From contig NZ_JAAOWU010000002.1 in assembly GCF_013778505.1 (NCBI RefSeq), positions 310,001-374,000 on the forward strand: DNA of 64,000 bases, given 5' to 3'. A model generated the notes under the pieces. It was not told where the DNA came from. It did not search any database and saw nothing but the letters and a program-made list of their open reading frames with translations. How positions within the stretch are numbered: position 1 is the stretch's first letter; the number at the start of each line of letters is the position of its first letter. Below are positions 36,160 to 45,066 of this stretch, piece by piece. Source of the DNA: Pseudomonas sivasensis. GTDB lineage: Bacteria > Pseudomonadota > Gammaproteobacteria > Pseudomonadales > Pseudomonadaceae. Both the position numbers and the translations under genes were made by a program.

Positions 36160-37461
36160 TTACAGCGCCTTTTCGAAAATCTTCGAATTACGCTGATAGT
36201 TGTACAGCGACGCCCGCGCCGACGGCAGTCGGTCCACAGTACTCGGTACAAAACCACGCTCACGGAACCAGTGCGCGGTGCGAGTGGTGAGGACGAACAA
36301 GGTCTTCAAGCCTTGGGCACGGGCGCGTGTTTCGATGCGCTCGAGTAACTCATCACCACGACCGCCATGGCGATACTCCGGGTTCACCGCCAGGCACGCC
36401 AGCTCACCCGCATCCGAATCGGCAATCTGATAAAGCGCCGCACAGGCGATGATCATGCCTTCGCGCTCGACCACGCTGAACTGCTCGATTTCACGCTCCA
36501 GCACTTCCCGCGAACGGCGTACCAGGATGCCCTGCTCTTCCAGCGGGCTGATCAGATCAAGCAAACCACCGACGTCTTCGATCGCCGCTTCGCGCACCAG
36601 TTCGAATTGCTCCTGGGCCACCAGCGTGCCGCCGCCATCGCGTGTAAACAGTTCGGTGAGCAGCGCGCCATCTTCGGCGTAGCTGACGATATGGCTGCGC
36701 CCTACCCCGCCCCGGCAAGCCTCGGCCGCGGCATCGAGCAGTTCGGCCTGGTAGTTGCTACTGCCCAGGCGTTGCAGGTGAGCCGGTACTTGTTGCGGAC
36801 GCAGTTCGCGCACCAACCGGCCATTTTCATCGATCAGGCCGAGGTCGGCGCCGAACAGCAACAGTTTGTCGGCTCCCAGGTCGATGGCGGCGCGGGTGGC
36901 GACGTCTTCGCAGGCCAGGTTGAAGATTTCACCGGTAGGCGAGTAACCCAATGGCGACAGCAGCACGATGGAGCGCTCGTCCAGCAGGCGATTAATACCT
37001 TTGCGGTCGACCCGACGCACTTCGCCGGTGTGGTGATAGTCCACGCCTTCCAACACGCCGATCGGGCGCGCGGTCACAAGATTGCCGCTGGCCACGCGCA
37101 GGCGCGAGCCTTGCATCGGCGACGAGGCCATGTCCATCGACAAGCGCGCTTCGATAGCGATACGCAGGTGGCCGACGGCGTCGATAACGCATTCCAGCGT
37201 CGGCGCGTCGGTGATACGCATACCTTCGTGATAAGCCGGGATCAGGCCGCGCGCTTCAAGGCGCGCTTCGATCTGTGGGCGCGAGCCATGAACCAGCACC
37301 AGCCGCACGCCCAGGCTGTGCAGCAGCACCAGGTCGTGGACGATATTGCCGAAGTTGGGATGGTCCACACCGTCGCCAGGCAGCATGACTACAAAAGTGC
37401 AGTCGCGGTGGGCGTTGATGTAGGGCGAAGCGTGACGAAGCCAATTGACGTATTCGGGCAT
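36160..37461 (-). CDS. argA: N-acetylglutamate synthase
   Basis: A 433-aa bifunctional-looking protein: an N-terminal amino-acid-kinase-like domain (about 1-280; VLVHGSRPQIEARLEARGL, ERSIVLLSPLGYSPTGEIFN) and a C-terminal GNAT acetyltransferase domain (about 290-433; ELACLAVNPEYRHGGRGDEL binds acetyl-CoA). It acetylates glutamate from acetyl-CoA, the first arginine step, and in pseudomonads the kinase-like domain mediates arginine inhibition. It lies downstream of argE on the same strand. The 143-bp gap between them contains a short direct repeat (TATGTACG twice, near 37572). Confidence 0.96.
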   Translation of the reverse strand: MPEYVNWLRHASPYINAHRDCTFVVMLPGDGVDHPNFGNIVHDLVLLHSLGVRLVLVHGSRPQIEARLEARGLIPAYHEGMRITDAPTLECVIDAVGHLRIAIEARLSMDMASSPMQGSRLRVASGNLVTARPIGVLEGVDYHHTGEVRRVDRKGINRLLDERSIVLLSPLGYSPTGEIFNLACEDVATRAAIDLGADKLLLFGADLGLIDENGRLVRELRPQQVPAHLQRLGSSNYQAELLDAAAEACRGGVGRSHIVSYAEDGALLTELFTRDGGGTLVAQEQFELVREAAIEDVGGLLDLISPLEEQGILVRRSREVLEREIEQFSVVEREGMIIACAALYQIADSDAGELACLAVNPEYRHGGRGDELLERIETRARAQGLKTLFVLTTRTAHWFRERGFVPSTVDRLPSARASLYNYQRNSKIFEKAL

Positions 37462-37604
37462 AACACCTGGGCCTGTAATAAAAAGCAGCCAAAAAAGGAT
37501 GAATCGTGAAAACGCACAGCGGGCTGATGGTTATCGTCGGAACAGGCTTGGCGACACGCTCGCTCTCCTTCTATGTACGTATGTACGAATAGGCTGGGGT
37601 TAAT

Positions 37605-38753
37605 TTATGCAGGTTTCAGGCAGTAATGGTCGATCAGTTCCCGCAATAGACGCACTGTAGGCGTCAAGCGTGACATTTCGAGGTACTCACCCGGTTGGTG
37701 GGCGCAGGCGATGTCGCCAGGGCCAAGCACCAGGGTTTCACAACCAAGGCGCTGAAGATAAGGCGCTTCGGTGCCGAACGCTACTGCTTCGGCACGATGA
37801 CCGGTCAATCGTTCCGCAACCCGCACCAGTTCGGCGTCTTCCGATTGTTCGAACGGCGGCACCTCGGGGAACAGCGGCGCATAGTCGATCTTGACCTGAT
37901 GCCGCTCGGCCAAGGGTTCGAGCTTCTGCCGGATGGCTGCACGCAACACCTGTGGGTCCATGCCCGGCAAGGGCCGCAGGTCGAACTCCAGGGAGCACTG
38001 ACCGCAGATGCGGTTCGGGTTGTCGCCACCGTGGATACAGCCGAAGTTCATGGTCGGCTGCGGTACGCTGAATTGCGGGTTGCGGTACTCGCGCTGCCAG
38101 GCCAGGCGCAGGCCACGCAACTCGCCGATGGCATCGTGCATGGCTTCGAGGGCGCTGTGGCCCAGGCTTGGATCCGACGAGTGGCCGCTGCGCCCAAGGA
38201 TGTCGATGCGCTCCATCATTACGCCTTTGTGCAGGCGGATTGGCTTGAGCCCGGTGGGCTCGCCGATCACCGCCGCACGGCCCAGAGGGCGCCCGGCTTC
38301 GGCCAGCGCGCGGGCGCCGGACATGGAGCTTTCTTCGTCGCAGGTGGCGAGGATCAGTAGCGGTTGCTTGAACGGTTGGTCCAGCAGCGGCAACACGGCT
38401 TCGATGGCCAGGGCGAAAAAGCCCTTCATGTCGCAACTGCCCAATCCTACCCAGCGGCCGTCGACTTCCGTCAGCTTGAGCGGGTCGGTTTTCCACAGGG
38501 CGGCGTCATAAGGGACGGTGTCGCTATGACCGGCCAGCACCAGTCCACCGGGGCCGCTGCCGAAGCTGGCCAAGAGGTTGAACTTGCCGGGGCTGACTTG
38601 CTGGATGTCGATGGCAAAACCCAGATCACCCAGCCAACTGGCGAGCAAATCGATCACGGGCCGGTTGGTCTGGTCGAGAGACGCTTGGGTGCAACTGACC
38701 GACGGTGCGGCAATCAAGGCGGCAAACTGCTCTTTCATGGACGGTAACGGCAT
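37605..38753 (-). CDS. argE: Acetylornithine deacetylase
   Basis: A 382-aa M20-family metallohydrolase. The zinc-ligand segments are LVLAGHSDTVPYD (His, then Asp), LGSCDMKGFFALAIEAVLPL, TCDEESSMSGARAL (Glu-Glu) and AFGTEAPYLQRLGCETLVLG, and the dimerisation lid domain sits in the middle (LKPIRLHKGVMMERIDILGR). It removes acetyl from N-acetylornithine in the cytosol. The start at 38753 (MPLPSMKEQFAAL) matches the family; the frame extends upstream without homologous sequence. It is divergent from the CYTH-CHAD gene. Confidence 0.94.
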   Translation of the reverse strand: MPLPSMKEQFAALIAAPSVSCTQASLDQTNRPVIDLLASWLGDLGFAIDIQQVSPGKFNLLASFGSGPGGLVLAGHSDTVPYDAALWKTDPLKLTEVDGRWVGLGSCDMKGFFALAIEAVLPLLDQPFKQPLLILATCDEESSMSGARALAEAGRPLGRAAVIGEPTGLKPIRLHKGVMMERIDILGRSGHSSDPSLGHSALEAMHDAIGELRGLRLAWQREYRNPQFSVPQPTMNFGCIHGGDNPNRICGQCSLEFDLRPLPGMDPQVLRAAIRQKLEPLAERHQVKIDYAPLFPEVPPFEQSEDAELVRVAERLTGHRAEAVAFGTEAPYLQRLGCETLVLGPGDIACAHQPGEYLEMSRLTPTVRLLRELIDHYCLKPA

Positions 38754-38911
38754 GCGCGGTCTCTCAACTTCCCGGATGAGCCCCACTATAGAGCCATCTG
38801 CACGACACAATAAACCGTTGCGGCACGTTGCCGGGCTCAGTCCTGTACACTGCACGACCTTGGCAGCCACACTTTTCCCCGGCTGCGCTCCCGATCCTGG
38901 ATTTTCCGGCC

Positions 38912-40279
38912 ATGCAGAAAGAAACCGAAATCAAGCTACGCGTCAGCCGCGAAACACTCGCCGCGCTGCGTGAGCACCCGTTACTGAAAAAACGCAACAA
39001 AAGTGGCTGGGAACGCCGTGAGTTGATGAACCAGTACTTTGACACCCCCGAGCGCGACCTGGCCCAGGCAAAAGTCGCCCTGCGCCTGCGCAAAGACGGT
39101 GACGACATTATCCAGACCCTCAAGACCCGTGGCCAAAGCGTCGCCGGTTTGTCGGAACGCAATGAGTACAACTGGGACCTGCCCAAAGCCAAGCTCGACG
39201 TGAAGAAACTCGACGGCGAATGCTGGCCCGAGCAATTGGCCGAGCTGGACAAGAAGACCCTCAAGCCGATCTTCACCACCGACTTCGTGCGTGAACGCGC
39301 TGAAATCGCCTGGGGCCGCGGTAAGGCCAAAGTCGTGATCGAAGCCGCCCTGGACTTGGGCCACGTGGTGGTCGGCAAACAGAAAGAAGAAATCTGCGAG
39401 CTGGAGTTGGAACTGCGCGAAGGCGAACCAGCGGCCTTGCTGGAGCTGGCCGCTGAACTGGCCGCGACGCTTGCCCTGATGCCGTGCGATATCAGCAAGG
39501 CCGAGCGCGGCTATCGCCTGTACGACGCCAGCAGCTACTCCCTGAGCCTGCCGGCGCCGCAGATCCACGCCGAAATGCCGTTGGACGACGCCTTTGCCGC
39601 GATCATGTGGCACCTGTTGGGCAGCAGCCAACGCCTGGCCGAACAATATCGCTTCAATGGCCACTGGCGCCTGCTGCAAGACTGGGTCGACAACCTCGGC
39701 GAATTGCGTGCCCTGATCGGCAGCCTCGGCCAGGCCGCACCGCGTCAATCCACCAGCGAACTGCGCAGCGTACTCGATGCCTTGCTGGAAGATTGGCGCC
39801 CACTGGTACAAGCCGGTGACGACGATGAAGACATCCGCAAAGCCGCACCGGAGCAATTCGTCGAAGAGTTGGAAGACGTGCGTTGGGGCCTGTTCTCACT
39901 GAACCTGTCGCGATGGCTGCTCGCCCGCACTTGGACCGCCGACCGCAACGTGCGTGGCAACCGTCAGGGCGCTGCGCAAATCACCAACTGGCTGCCACGC
40001 CTGTTGGCCGAAGATGCCGTCGCCCTGCAACTGCCGCGCTACCAGCAACAACCGGAAGACCTGGCCGAGCAACTGCCGCGTATCGAACGCATCCAGGCCT
40101 GGCTGCACCATGCGCGTAACGTGGTGGATATTCCTGAGCTGGACCGTTTGTACGGCGAACTGAACAAGTTGGCGCAATTGGCCAACCAGCCGATCACTGA
40201 TGAATCGCTGGATGCGCGTATGCATCAGGCGATTGCGGTGTACCAGAACCGTGCCTGGAAGACTCTTCTGCGTCTGTAA
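38912..40279 (+). CDS. CYTH-CHAD protein, inorganic triphosphatase (YgiF-like)
   Basis: A 455-aa protein with an N-terminal CYTH triphosphate-tunnel domain (EIKLRV signature at the very start, then VALRLRKDGDDIIQTLKTRG and ELELELREGEPAALLELA) and a C-terminal CHAD helical domain (about 220-455; basic and His-containing helices such as LHHARNVVDIPELDRLYGEL). E. coli YgiF of the same architecture hydrolyses tripolyphosphate; CHAD domains bind polyphosphate. The ATG at 38912 puts EIKLRV at residues 5-10, as the family requires. Divergent from argE. Confidence 0.92.
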   Translation: MQKETEIKLRVSRETLAALREHPLLKKRNKSGWERRELMNQYFDTPERDLAQAKVALRLRKDGDDIIQTLKTRGQSVAGLSERNEYNWDLPKAKLDVKKLDGECWPEQLAELDKKTLKPIFTTDFVRERAEIAWGRGKAKVVIEAALDLGHVVVGKQKEEICELELELREGEPAALLELAAELAATLALMPCDISKAERGYRLYDASSYSLSLPAPQIHAEMPLDDAFAAIMWHLLGSSQRLAEQYRFNGHWRLLQDWVDNLGELRALIGSLGQAAPRQSTSELRSVLDALLEDWRPLVQAGDDDEDIRKAAPEQFVEELEDVRWGLFSLNLSRWLLARTWTADRNVRGNRQGAAQITNWLPRLLAEDAVALQLPRYQQQPEDLAEQLPRIERIQAWLHHARNVVDIPELDRLYGELNKLAQLANQPITDESLDARMHQAIAVYQNRAWKTLLRL

Positions 40280-40284
40280 TACCA

Positions 40285-40353
40285 CCATCGGGGGGCAAGC
40301 CCCTCCCACATTTGGACGCGTTTCAACTGTGGGAGGGGCTTGCCCCCGATGAA
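40285..40353. repeat. REP doublet, tail-to-tail
   Basis: Two outward-facing REPs separated by a short spacer (ATTTGGACGCGTTTCAACTG), between the convergent CYTH-CHAD and Lrp-family genes. Confidence 0.9.
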
Positions 40354-40369
40354 GCCCCCGCTGTCAGCG

Positions 40370-40834
40370 CTAGACTGGCAGGGAAGTGGTGGACTTGATT
40401 TCCGACAACGCCACAATCGAGTTCACCTCCTGAATCCCTGGCACCATCGACAATTTCTCAAAGAAAAACCGCTCGTACGCCTCGATGTCCGACGTCACGA
40501 TGCGCAGCAGAAAATCCACCGCCCCCATTAGCACATAGCACTCCAACACTTCCGGAAAGCCGCGAATCGCATCGGTGAACTCAGTGAAGTTGGATCGGCC
40601 GTGGGCGTTGAGTTTGACCTCGGCAAAAATCTGCGTGTTGAGGCCGATCTTCTTGCGATCCAACAACGTCACCTGCCTGCGGATCACACCTTCCTCCTTC
40701 AGCCGCTGGATTCGTCGCCAGCATGGCGACTGGGACAAACCCACCTGTTCGGCAATCTGTGCACTGGAAAGCGAAGCGTCCTCCTGCAACAGGGCCAGGA
40801 TGCGACGGTCGTAGGCGTCTAACTCGCTATGCAT
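40370..40834 (-). CDS. Lrp/AsnC family transcriptional regulator
   Basis: A 154-aa regulator with the N-terminal HTH (DAYDRRILALLQEDASLSSA, QIAEQVGLSQSPCWRRIQRL) and a C-terminal RAM ligand-binding domain (EVLECYVLMGAVDFLLRIVT, VPGIQEVNSIVALSEIK). An alternative start four codons upstream (40846) is possible. It is divergent from a 112-aa ACT-like protein, separated by about 127 AT-rich bases. Lrp-type regulators usually respond to amino acids; the ligand is not predictable. Confidence 0.93.
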   Translation of the reverse strand: MHSELDAYDRRILALLQEDASLSSAQIAEQVGLSQSPCWRRIQRLKEEGVIRRQVTLLDRKKIGLNTQIFAEVKLNAHGRSNFTEFTDAIRGFPEVLECYVLMGAVDFLLRIVTSDIEAYERFFFEKLSMVPGIQEVNSIVALSEIKSTTSLPV

Positions 40835-40961
40835 AGAAATACCCATTATTTAATATAACTCGAATTGATCTATTCGATTTTTAGCAAAACATGCCCATCT
40901 TAGATAAGAAATCTCCGCTGGCGAATGTAAAAATTCCTTCCATCGAATCTGGAGAGTCAGC

Positions 40962-41300
40962 ATGCACGCCGTCGAAACCATCCAACCTGCTGCGCGCGCC
41001 GATGCGTGGGCTGTCACCAGCGCCCATTGCCAGGCGCACTACCAGATCGTTGCCGAGGCGGAGCCCGATGTGTTGTGCCGAGTACTCAACTATTTTGCGT
41101 TGCAGTTTCTGACGCCTCGGCACGTCGCCGTGAATCGGGAAGACGACCTGCTGAACATCGATATCGTGATCGACGGCCTGAGCTGGCATCGGGCCCAAGT
41201 CATCGGTGAAAAGATTCGAAACCTGATCAGCGTGTGCGCGCTGGACATGTGGTCAGCTGATTCCGTGGGGCCTATAGCGGTGGTTGCAGCCGCTCAGTAA
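40962..41300 (+). CDS. Small ACT-like domain protein
   Basis: A 112-aa protein with no signal peptide. Residues about 25-95 follow an ACT-type beta-alpha-beta pattern: HYQIVAEAEPDVLCRVLNYF, LTPRHVAVNREDDLLNIDIV and HRAQVIGEKIRNLISVCALD, resembling the small subunit of acetolactate synthase without its large partner nearby. GGAGAG lies upstream of the ATG. It is divergent from an Lrp-family gene, which suggests shared control or joint sensing of an amino acid. The domain call is by eye. Confidence 0.72.
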   Translation: MHAVETIQPAARADAWAVTSAHCQAHYQIVAEAEPDVLCRVLNYFALQFLTPRHVAVNREDDLLNIDIVIDGLSWHRAQVIGEKIRNLISVCALDMWSADSVGPIAVVAAAQ

Positions 41301-41383
41301 AGACCTGCAACACACACTGGGAGGATGAAACTCGGGAGCTGGCTAGCCTGAAATTTCGTCCAAGGCTACCCAGGAACACCTTC

Positions 41384-43063
41384 ATGTCTGTTGATCAGCG
41401 ATTGGAACTGCATGCGTTGCTGCCGGCCTTGGTGGAGGAAGGTTTGATCACTCCCGACGCCGCGCAGCGGTTATCGGCGGCGCACCCCGACAACGCTCAA
41501 CACCCATTGGAGCGCATCGCCGCCCATGGGCCTTCCCTGGAAACCCTGACCCAATGGCTTGCCCAGCGTGTCCAGCAACCTTATCTGCGTATCGACCCGT
41601 TGAAGATAGATGTCGCAACAGTGGTGCCACTGATGTCCCACGCGTTCGCCCAGCGCCACGCCATTCTTGCCGTGGCCGTGGATGCGCATACCGTTACCGT
41701 CGCCAGCGCCCAGCCCCACGTCAGCAGTTGGGAATCCGGACTGGCGCAAGTACTCAAGCGTTCGATCAAGCGAGTGGTTGCAAACCCTCAGGACATCCAG
41801 CGGTGTATCAGCGAGTTTTACCGGCTGGCGAAGTCCGTCAGCGGGGCCGATCAAAAGGTCGTGGTGCCGGGTAACTTCGAGTTGCTGAACCTTGGCGCCA
41901 GCGACCAGGAGCCGGACGCGAATGACGCACATATCGTTAATATCGTCGACTGGCTGTTGCAGTACGCCTTCGCACAGCGGGCCAGCGATATTCATATCGA
42001 GCCTGGCAGTGAGCAGGGCCGGGTACGTTTTCGCATTGATGGGCTGCTGCACGACGTCTATCAATTTCCACCCCAGGTGACGATGGCGGTGGTCAGCCGC
42101 CTGAAAAGCCTGGGGCGGATGAACGTGGCAGAAAAGCGCAAGCCCCAGGATGGCCGGGTCAAGACCAAAAGCCCGACGGGCGCAGAAGTTGAGTTGCGTC
42201 TGTCGACCTTGCCCACAGCCTTCGGCGAGAAACTGGTGATGCGGATTTTCGACCCTCAGGTGCTGCTCAAGGATTTTGACCAGTTGGGTTTATCCACCGA
42301 GGACCAGCACCGCTGGCACGCGATGACGCGCCAGACCAACGGCATCATCCTCGTCACCGGTCCTACCGGCTCAGGCAAGACCAGCACTCTTTACACCACG
42401 CTCAAGCAACTGGCGACCCGGGAGGTCAACCTGTGCACGGTGGAAGATCCGATCGAGATGGTCGAGCCGGCCTTTAACCAGATGCAGGTGCAGCACAACA
42501 TCGACCTGACCTTCGCCAGCGGCATCCGCGCTCTGCTGCGCCAAGACCCGGACATCATCATGATCGGCGAGATTCGCGATCAGGAAACCGCAGAAATGGC
42601 TATCCAGGCCGCACTGACCGGGCACTTGGTCCTCTCGACGCTGCACACCAACGATGCGCCCAGCGCCATTAGCCGCTTGCAGGAACTGGGCATCGCTCAT
42701 TATTTGATCAAGGCCACCTTGTTGGGTGTTATGGCGCAGCGCTTGGTACGAGTGCTGTGCCCCCATTGCAAGCGCTCGACGGGCGATGTCCACGAGGCCG
42801 TCGGATGTGCGGAATGTCGGAACAGCGGGTACCGGGGACGCGCAGGGGTCTACGAAATCATGGTGTTGAATGAGTCGATCAAAGCACTGATCACTCCGGG
42901 CGCCGACGTGCAGACCTTACGCCAGGCGGCTATTGCGCAAGGCATGTGCAGCCTGCGCATGGCCGGATTGAGGAAGGCGCAAGCTGGGCTGACCACGATG
43001 GCCGAAGTGTTGCGAGTAACGCCTGGGGATTCGGTAACAAATCCTTTGGTTACGGCGCGCTGA
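41384..43063 (+). CDS. GspE/PilB-type secretion ATPase, orphan
   Basis: A 559-aa type II/IV secretion ATPase. An N-terminal MshEN-like domain (about 1-150) is followed by the N2 domain (QYAFAQRASDIHIEPGSEQG), Walker A GPTGSGKT (326-333), the Asp box TVEDPIEMVEPAFNQMQVQ, Walker B and His box (DPDIIMIGEIRDQETAEMAI, GHLVLSTLHTNDAPSAISRL), and the CxxC zinc pairs C459/C462 and C475/C478. All catalytic parts are intact. No platform, secretin or pseudopilin genes are near; downstream is a slipin-NfeD pair. AGGAA lies upstream of the start. Confidence 0.93.
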   Translation: MSVDQRLELHALLPALVEEGLITPDAAQRLSAAHPDNAQHPLERIAAHGPSLETLTQWLAQRVQQPYLRIDPLKIDVATVVPLMSHAFAQRHAILAVAVDAHTVTVASAQPHVSSWESGLAQVLKRSIKRVVANPQDIQRCISEFYRLAKSVSGADQKVVVPGNFELLNLGASDQEPDANDAHIVNIVDWLLQYAFAQRASDIHIEPGSEQGRVRFRIDGLLHDVYQFPPQVTMAVVSRLKSLGRMNVAEKRKPQDGRVKTKSPTGAEVELRLSTLPTAFGEKLVMRIFDPQVLLKDFDQLGLSTEDQHRWHAMTRQTNGIILVTGPTGSGKTSTLYTTLKQLATREVNLCTVEDPIEMVEPAFNQMQVQHNIDLTFASGIRALLRQDPDIIMIGEIRDQETAEMAIQAALTGHLVLSTLHTNDAPSAISRLQELGIAHYLIKATLLGVMAQRLVRVLCPHCKRSTGDVHEAVGCAECRNSGYRGRAGVYEIMVLNESIKALITPGADVQTLRQAAIAQGMCSLRMAGLRKAQAGLTTMAEVLRVTPGDSVTNPLVTAR

Positions 43064-43140
43064 AATCGTTCTTATCTGTGACAACACCGTTACACTCGGC
43101 CAACCGTCGTTTAACTGACACCATCAGATAGGGAATCGCT

Positions 43141-44061
43141 ATGCAGATCGGAACCGTACTGCTTCTTTTCGTGGGCTTGGCCGCCGCCATATTATTCATG
43201 GGCTTCAAGGTGGTGCCTCAAGGCTACCAGTGGACCGTCGAGCGTTTCGGCCGTTATACCAACACCCTCAAGCCTGGCCTGAACATCATCATCCCGGTCA
43301 TGGATCGCATCGGCCGCAAGATCAACGTGATGGAGAGCGTGCTGGATATTCCACCCCAGGAAGTCATCACCGCCGACAACGCCACCGTACAGATCGACGC
43401 CGTGTGTTTTTTCCAGGTGGTCAATACCGCCCAGGCCGCCTACGAGGTCAACAACCTCGAACACGCCATCCGCAATTTGCTGCAAACCAATATCCGCACC
43501 GTGCTCGGCTCTATGGAGCTGGATGCCATGCTCAGCCAGCGTGACGGCATCAACGAAAAACTGCTGCGCACCGTGGATGAAGCCACCGCTCCGTGGGGCA
43601 TCAAGATCACCCGTATCGAGATCAAAGACATCAGCCCGCCCGCCGACCTGATGGCCGCCATGTCCGGCCAGATGAAAGCCGAGCGGATCAAGCGTGCGCA
43701 AATCCTTGAGGCCGAAGGCCTGCGAGCATCGGCAATCCTGACTGCCGAAGGCAAGAAGCAGGCACAGATTCTTGAAGCTGAAGGTGGGCGCCAAGCCGCA
43801 TTCCTGGAGTCTGAAGCCCGTGAGCGTCAAGCAGAGGCTGAAGCCCGTGCAACCCAGGTGGTCTCCGAGGCCATCGCCACCGGTAACGTGCAGGCCATCA
43901 ACTACTTCGTTGCGCAAAAATACATCGACGCCTTGGGCAAACTTGCCTCGGCCAACAACAGCAAGGTCATCCTGATGCCGCTTGAAGCCAGCCAGGTGAT
44001 CGGTGCGGTGGGCGGCATCGGCGAGATCGTCAAGGCAACGTTCGATAACAAGAAAGGTTGA
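43141..44061 (+). CDS. SPFH domain protein, slipin/paraslipin (QmcA-like)
   Basis: A 306-aa membrane-anchored SPFH protein. One N-terminal helix ([20 protein letters not shown]) precedes the SPFH domain ([60 protein letters not shown]). A charged coiled-coil region follows, with repeating [20 protein letters not shown] units, and then a conserved C-terminal stretch. Such proteins form large rings that organise membrane proteases and microdomains. An NfeD gene follows after ten bases, the standard slipin partner. AGGGA lies seven bases before the ATG. Confidence 0.94.
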   Translation: MQIGTVLLLFVGLAAAILFMGFKVVPQGYQWTVERFGRYTNTLKPGLNIIIPVMDRIGRKINVMESVLDIPPQEVITADNATVQIDAVCFFQVVNTAQAAYEVNNLEHAIRNLLQTNIRTVLGSMELDAMLSQRDGINEKLLRTVDEATAPWGIKITRIEIKDISPPADLMAAMSGQMKAERIKRAQILEAEGLRASAILTAEGKKQAQILEAEGGRQAAFLESEARERQAEAEARATQVVSEAIATGNVQAINYFVAQKYIDALGKLASANNSKVILMPLEASQVIGAVGGIGEIVKATFDNKKG

Positions 44062-44071
44062 GGCCGTCGCC

Positions 44072-44518
44072 ATGTGGGATTTCCTGCAGCATCTTTCATT
44101 CTGGGATTGGCTGGCGCTGGGTACAGTGCTGTTGATTCTTGAAGTGTTCGGCGCCGGTGGTTACCTGCTATGGATGGGTATCGCAGCAGCAGCCGTAGGC
44201 GTTATCAAGTTCCTGGTACCGCCCCTGGGGCTGGAATGGCAACTGTTGCTGTTCGCCGTGTTGTCGATATTGACAGCGGTGTACTGGTGGAAACGCCAGC
44301 GCAGCAGCGCAAAGGCCAGTGACCAACCGGGGCTCAACGAGCGCGGCTCGGAGCTGATCGGCCGCACATTTGTAGTGCACCAGGCGATCGCGGGCGGTCG
44401 GGGTAAGGTAAAAGTCGGTGATGGCGTATGGATGGTGACCGGTCCTGACAGCCCTGCAGGCGCTCAAGTACGGGTGGTTGGCCTGGATGGCGTGATTTTG
44501 AAGGTAGAAACTGTTTAG
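44072..44518 (+). CDS. NfeD family membrane protein
   Basis: A 148-aa short-form NfeD. Two or three membrane helices (FWDWLALGTVLLILEVFGAG, LLWMGIAAAAVGVIKFLV, LLLFAVLSILTAVYWW) precede a C-terminal OB-fold domain (ERGSELIGRTFVVHQAIAGG, KVKVGDGVWMVTGPDSPAG). NfeD proteins pair with slipins in the inner membrane; there is no N-terminal protease domain. GAGG is eight bases before the ATG at 44072, and the longer frame upstream overlaps the slipin gene. Confidence 0.92.
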   Translation: MWDFLQHLSFWDWLALGTVLLILEVFGAGGYLLWMGIAAAAVGVIKFLVPPLGLEWQLLLFAVLSILTAVYWWKRQRSSAKASDQPGLNERGSELIGRTFVVHQAIAGGRGKVKVGDGVWMVTGPDSPAGAQVRVVGLDGVILKVETV

Positions 44519-44587
44519 TCAGTGATGGAACTCGGTTGGGCTAACTACAATCAAACGGTACAGATCACCCACCCGGAGTCACCCACC

Positions 44588-44902
44588 ATGCGTCTTAAAT
44601 ATGCTGTCGCTACCCTTGCTGTGCTTTCCCTTCCTGTCGGTTCAGCCATGGCCGACAGTTTCTGGCGCAATGTTATCTCGTCGGGCGCCACCACCGGCTC
44701 GACGTACCTGACCTTCAAGGACCACAAGCTGGTCGTTGCCGCACAAGACGACGCAGGCAGCTTTGTTGCCAGCGACGGCGGCATCCGTGGCCCATACCTG
44801 GAAGCCGCCATGCAGAAAGTCCGCGCCGACAATCCTGGCCTGCAGGCCACGGATATGGAGCTGGCTAACGCTATCCTCGCGAAAAACGCTGTCACCGAGT
44901 GA
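44588..44902 (+). CDS. DUF2388 domain-containing secreted protein
   Basis: A 104-aa exported protein: signal peptide MRLKYAVATLAVLSLPVGSA cleaved near AMADS, then the DUF2388 core (FWRNVISSGATTGSTYLTFK, HKLVVAAQDDAGSFVASDGG, IRGPYLEAAMQKVR). The family is common in pseudomonads and has no known function. GGAG lies ten bases before the ATG at 44588, which also gives the clean signal peptide. An intrinsic terminator follows directly. Confidence 0.9.
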   Translation: MRLKYAVATLAVLSLPVGSAMADSFWRNVISSGATTGSTYLTFKDHKLVVAAQDDAGSFVASDGGIRGPYLEAAMQKVRADNPGLQATDMELANAILAKNAVTE

Positions 44903-44918
44903 TTTCCGCACTCTGAAG

Positions 44919-44948
44919 AATGCCGCTTTTGAAGCGGCATTTTTTTTG
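44919..44948 (+). terminator. Intrinsic terminator of the DUF2388 gene
   Basis: Ten-base stem AATGCCGCTT / AAGCGGCATT with a three-base loop and a run of T, 17 bases past the stop. Confidence 0.94.
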
Positions 44949-45066
44949 CCCGTAACATGACGATTCATTCACAGGTGACAGGCTATATTCAGTCAAGCCG
45001 TGCAACCATGCCGGCACTGATACCTCCCGTACTCATCGCCAACCTGAAACGGATGCATTCGTCGTT

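Noticed and set aside
41384..44518. GspE ATPase plus slipin-NfeD as one operon
   Set aside because: A 77-bp gap with promoter-like sequence separates them, and slipin-NfeD pairs usually stand alone; linkage is kept only as a question.
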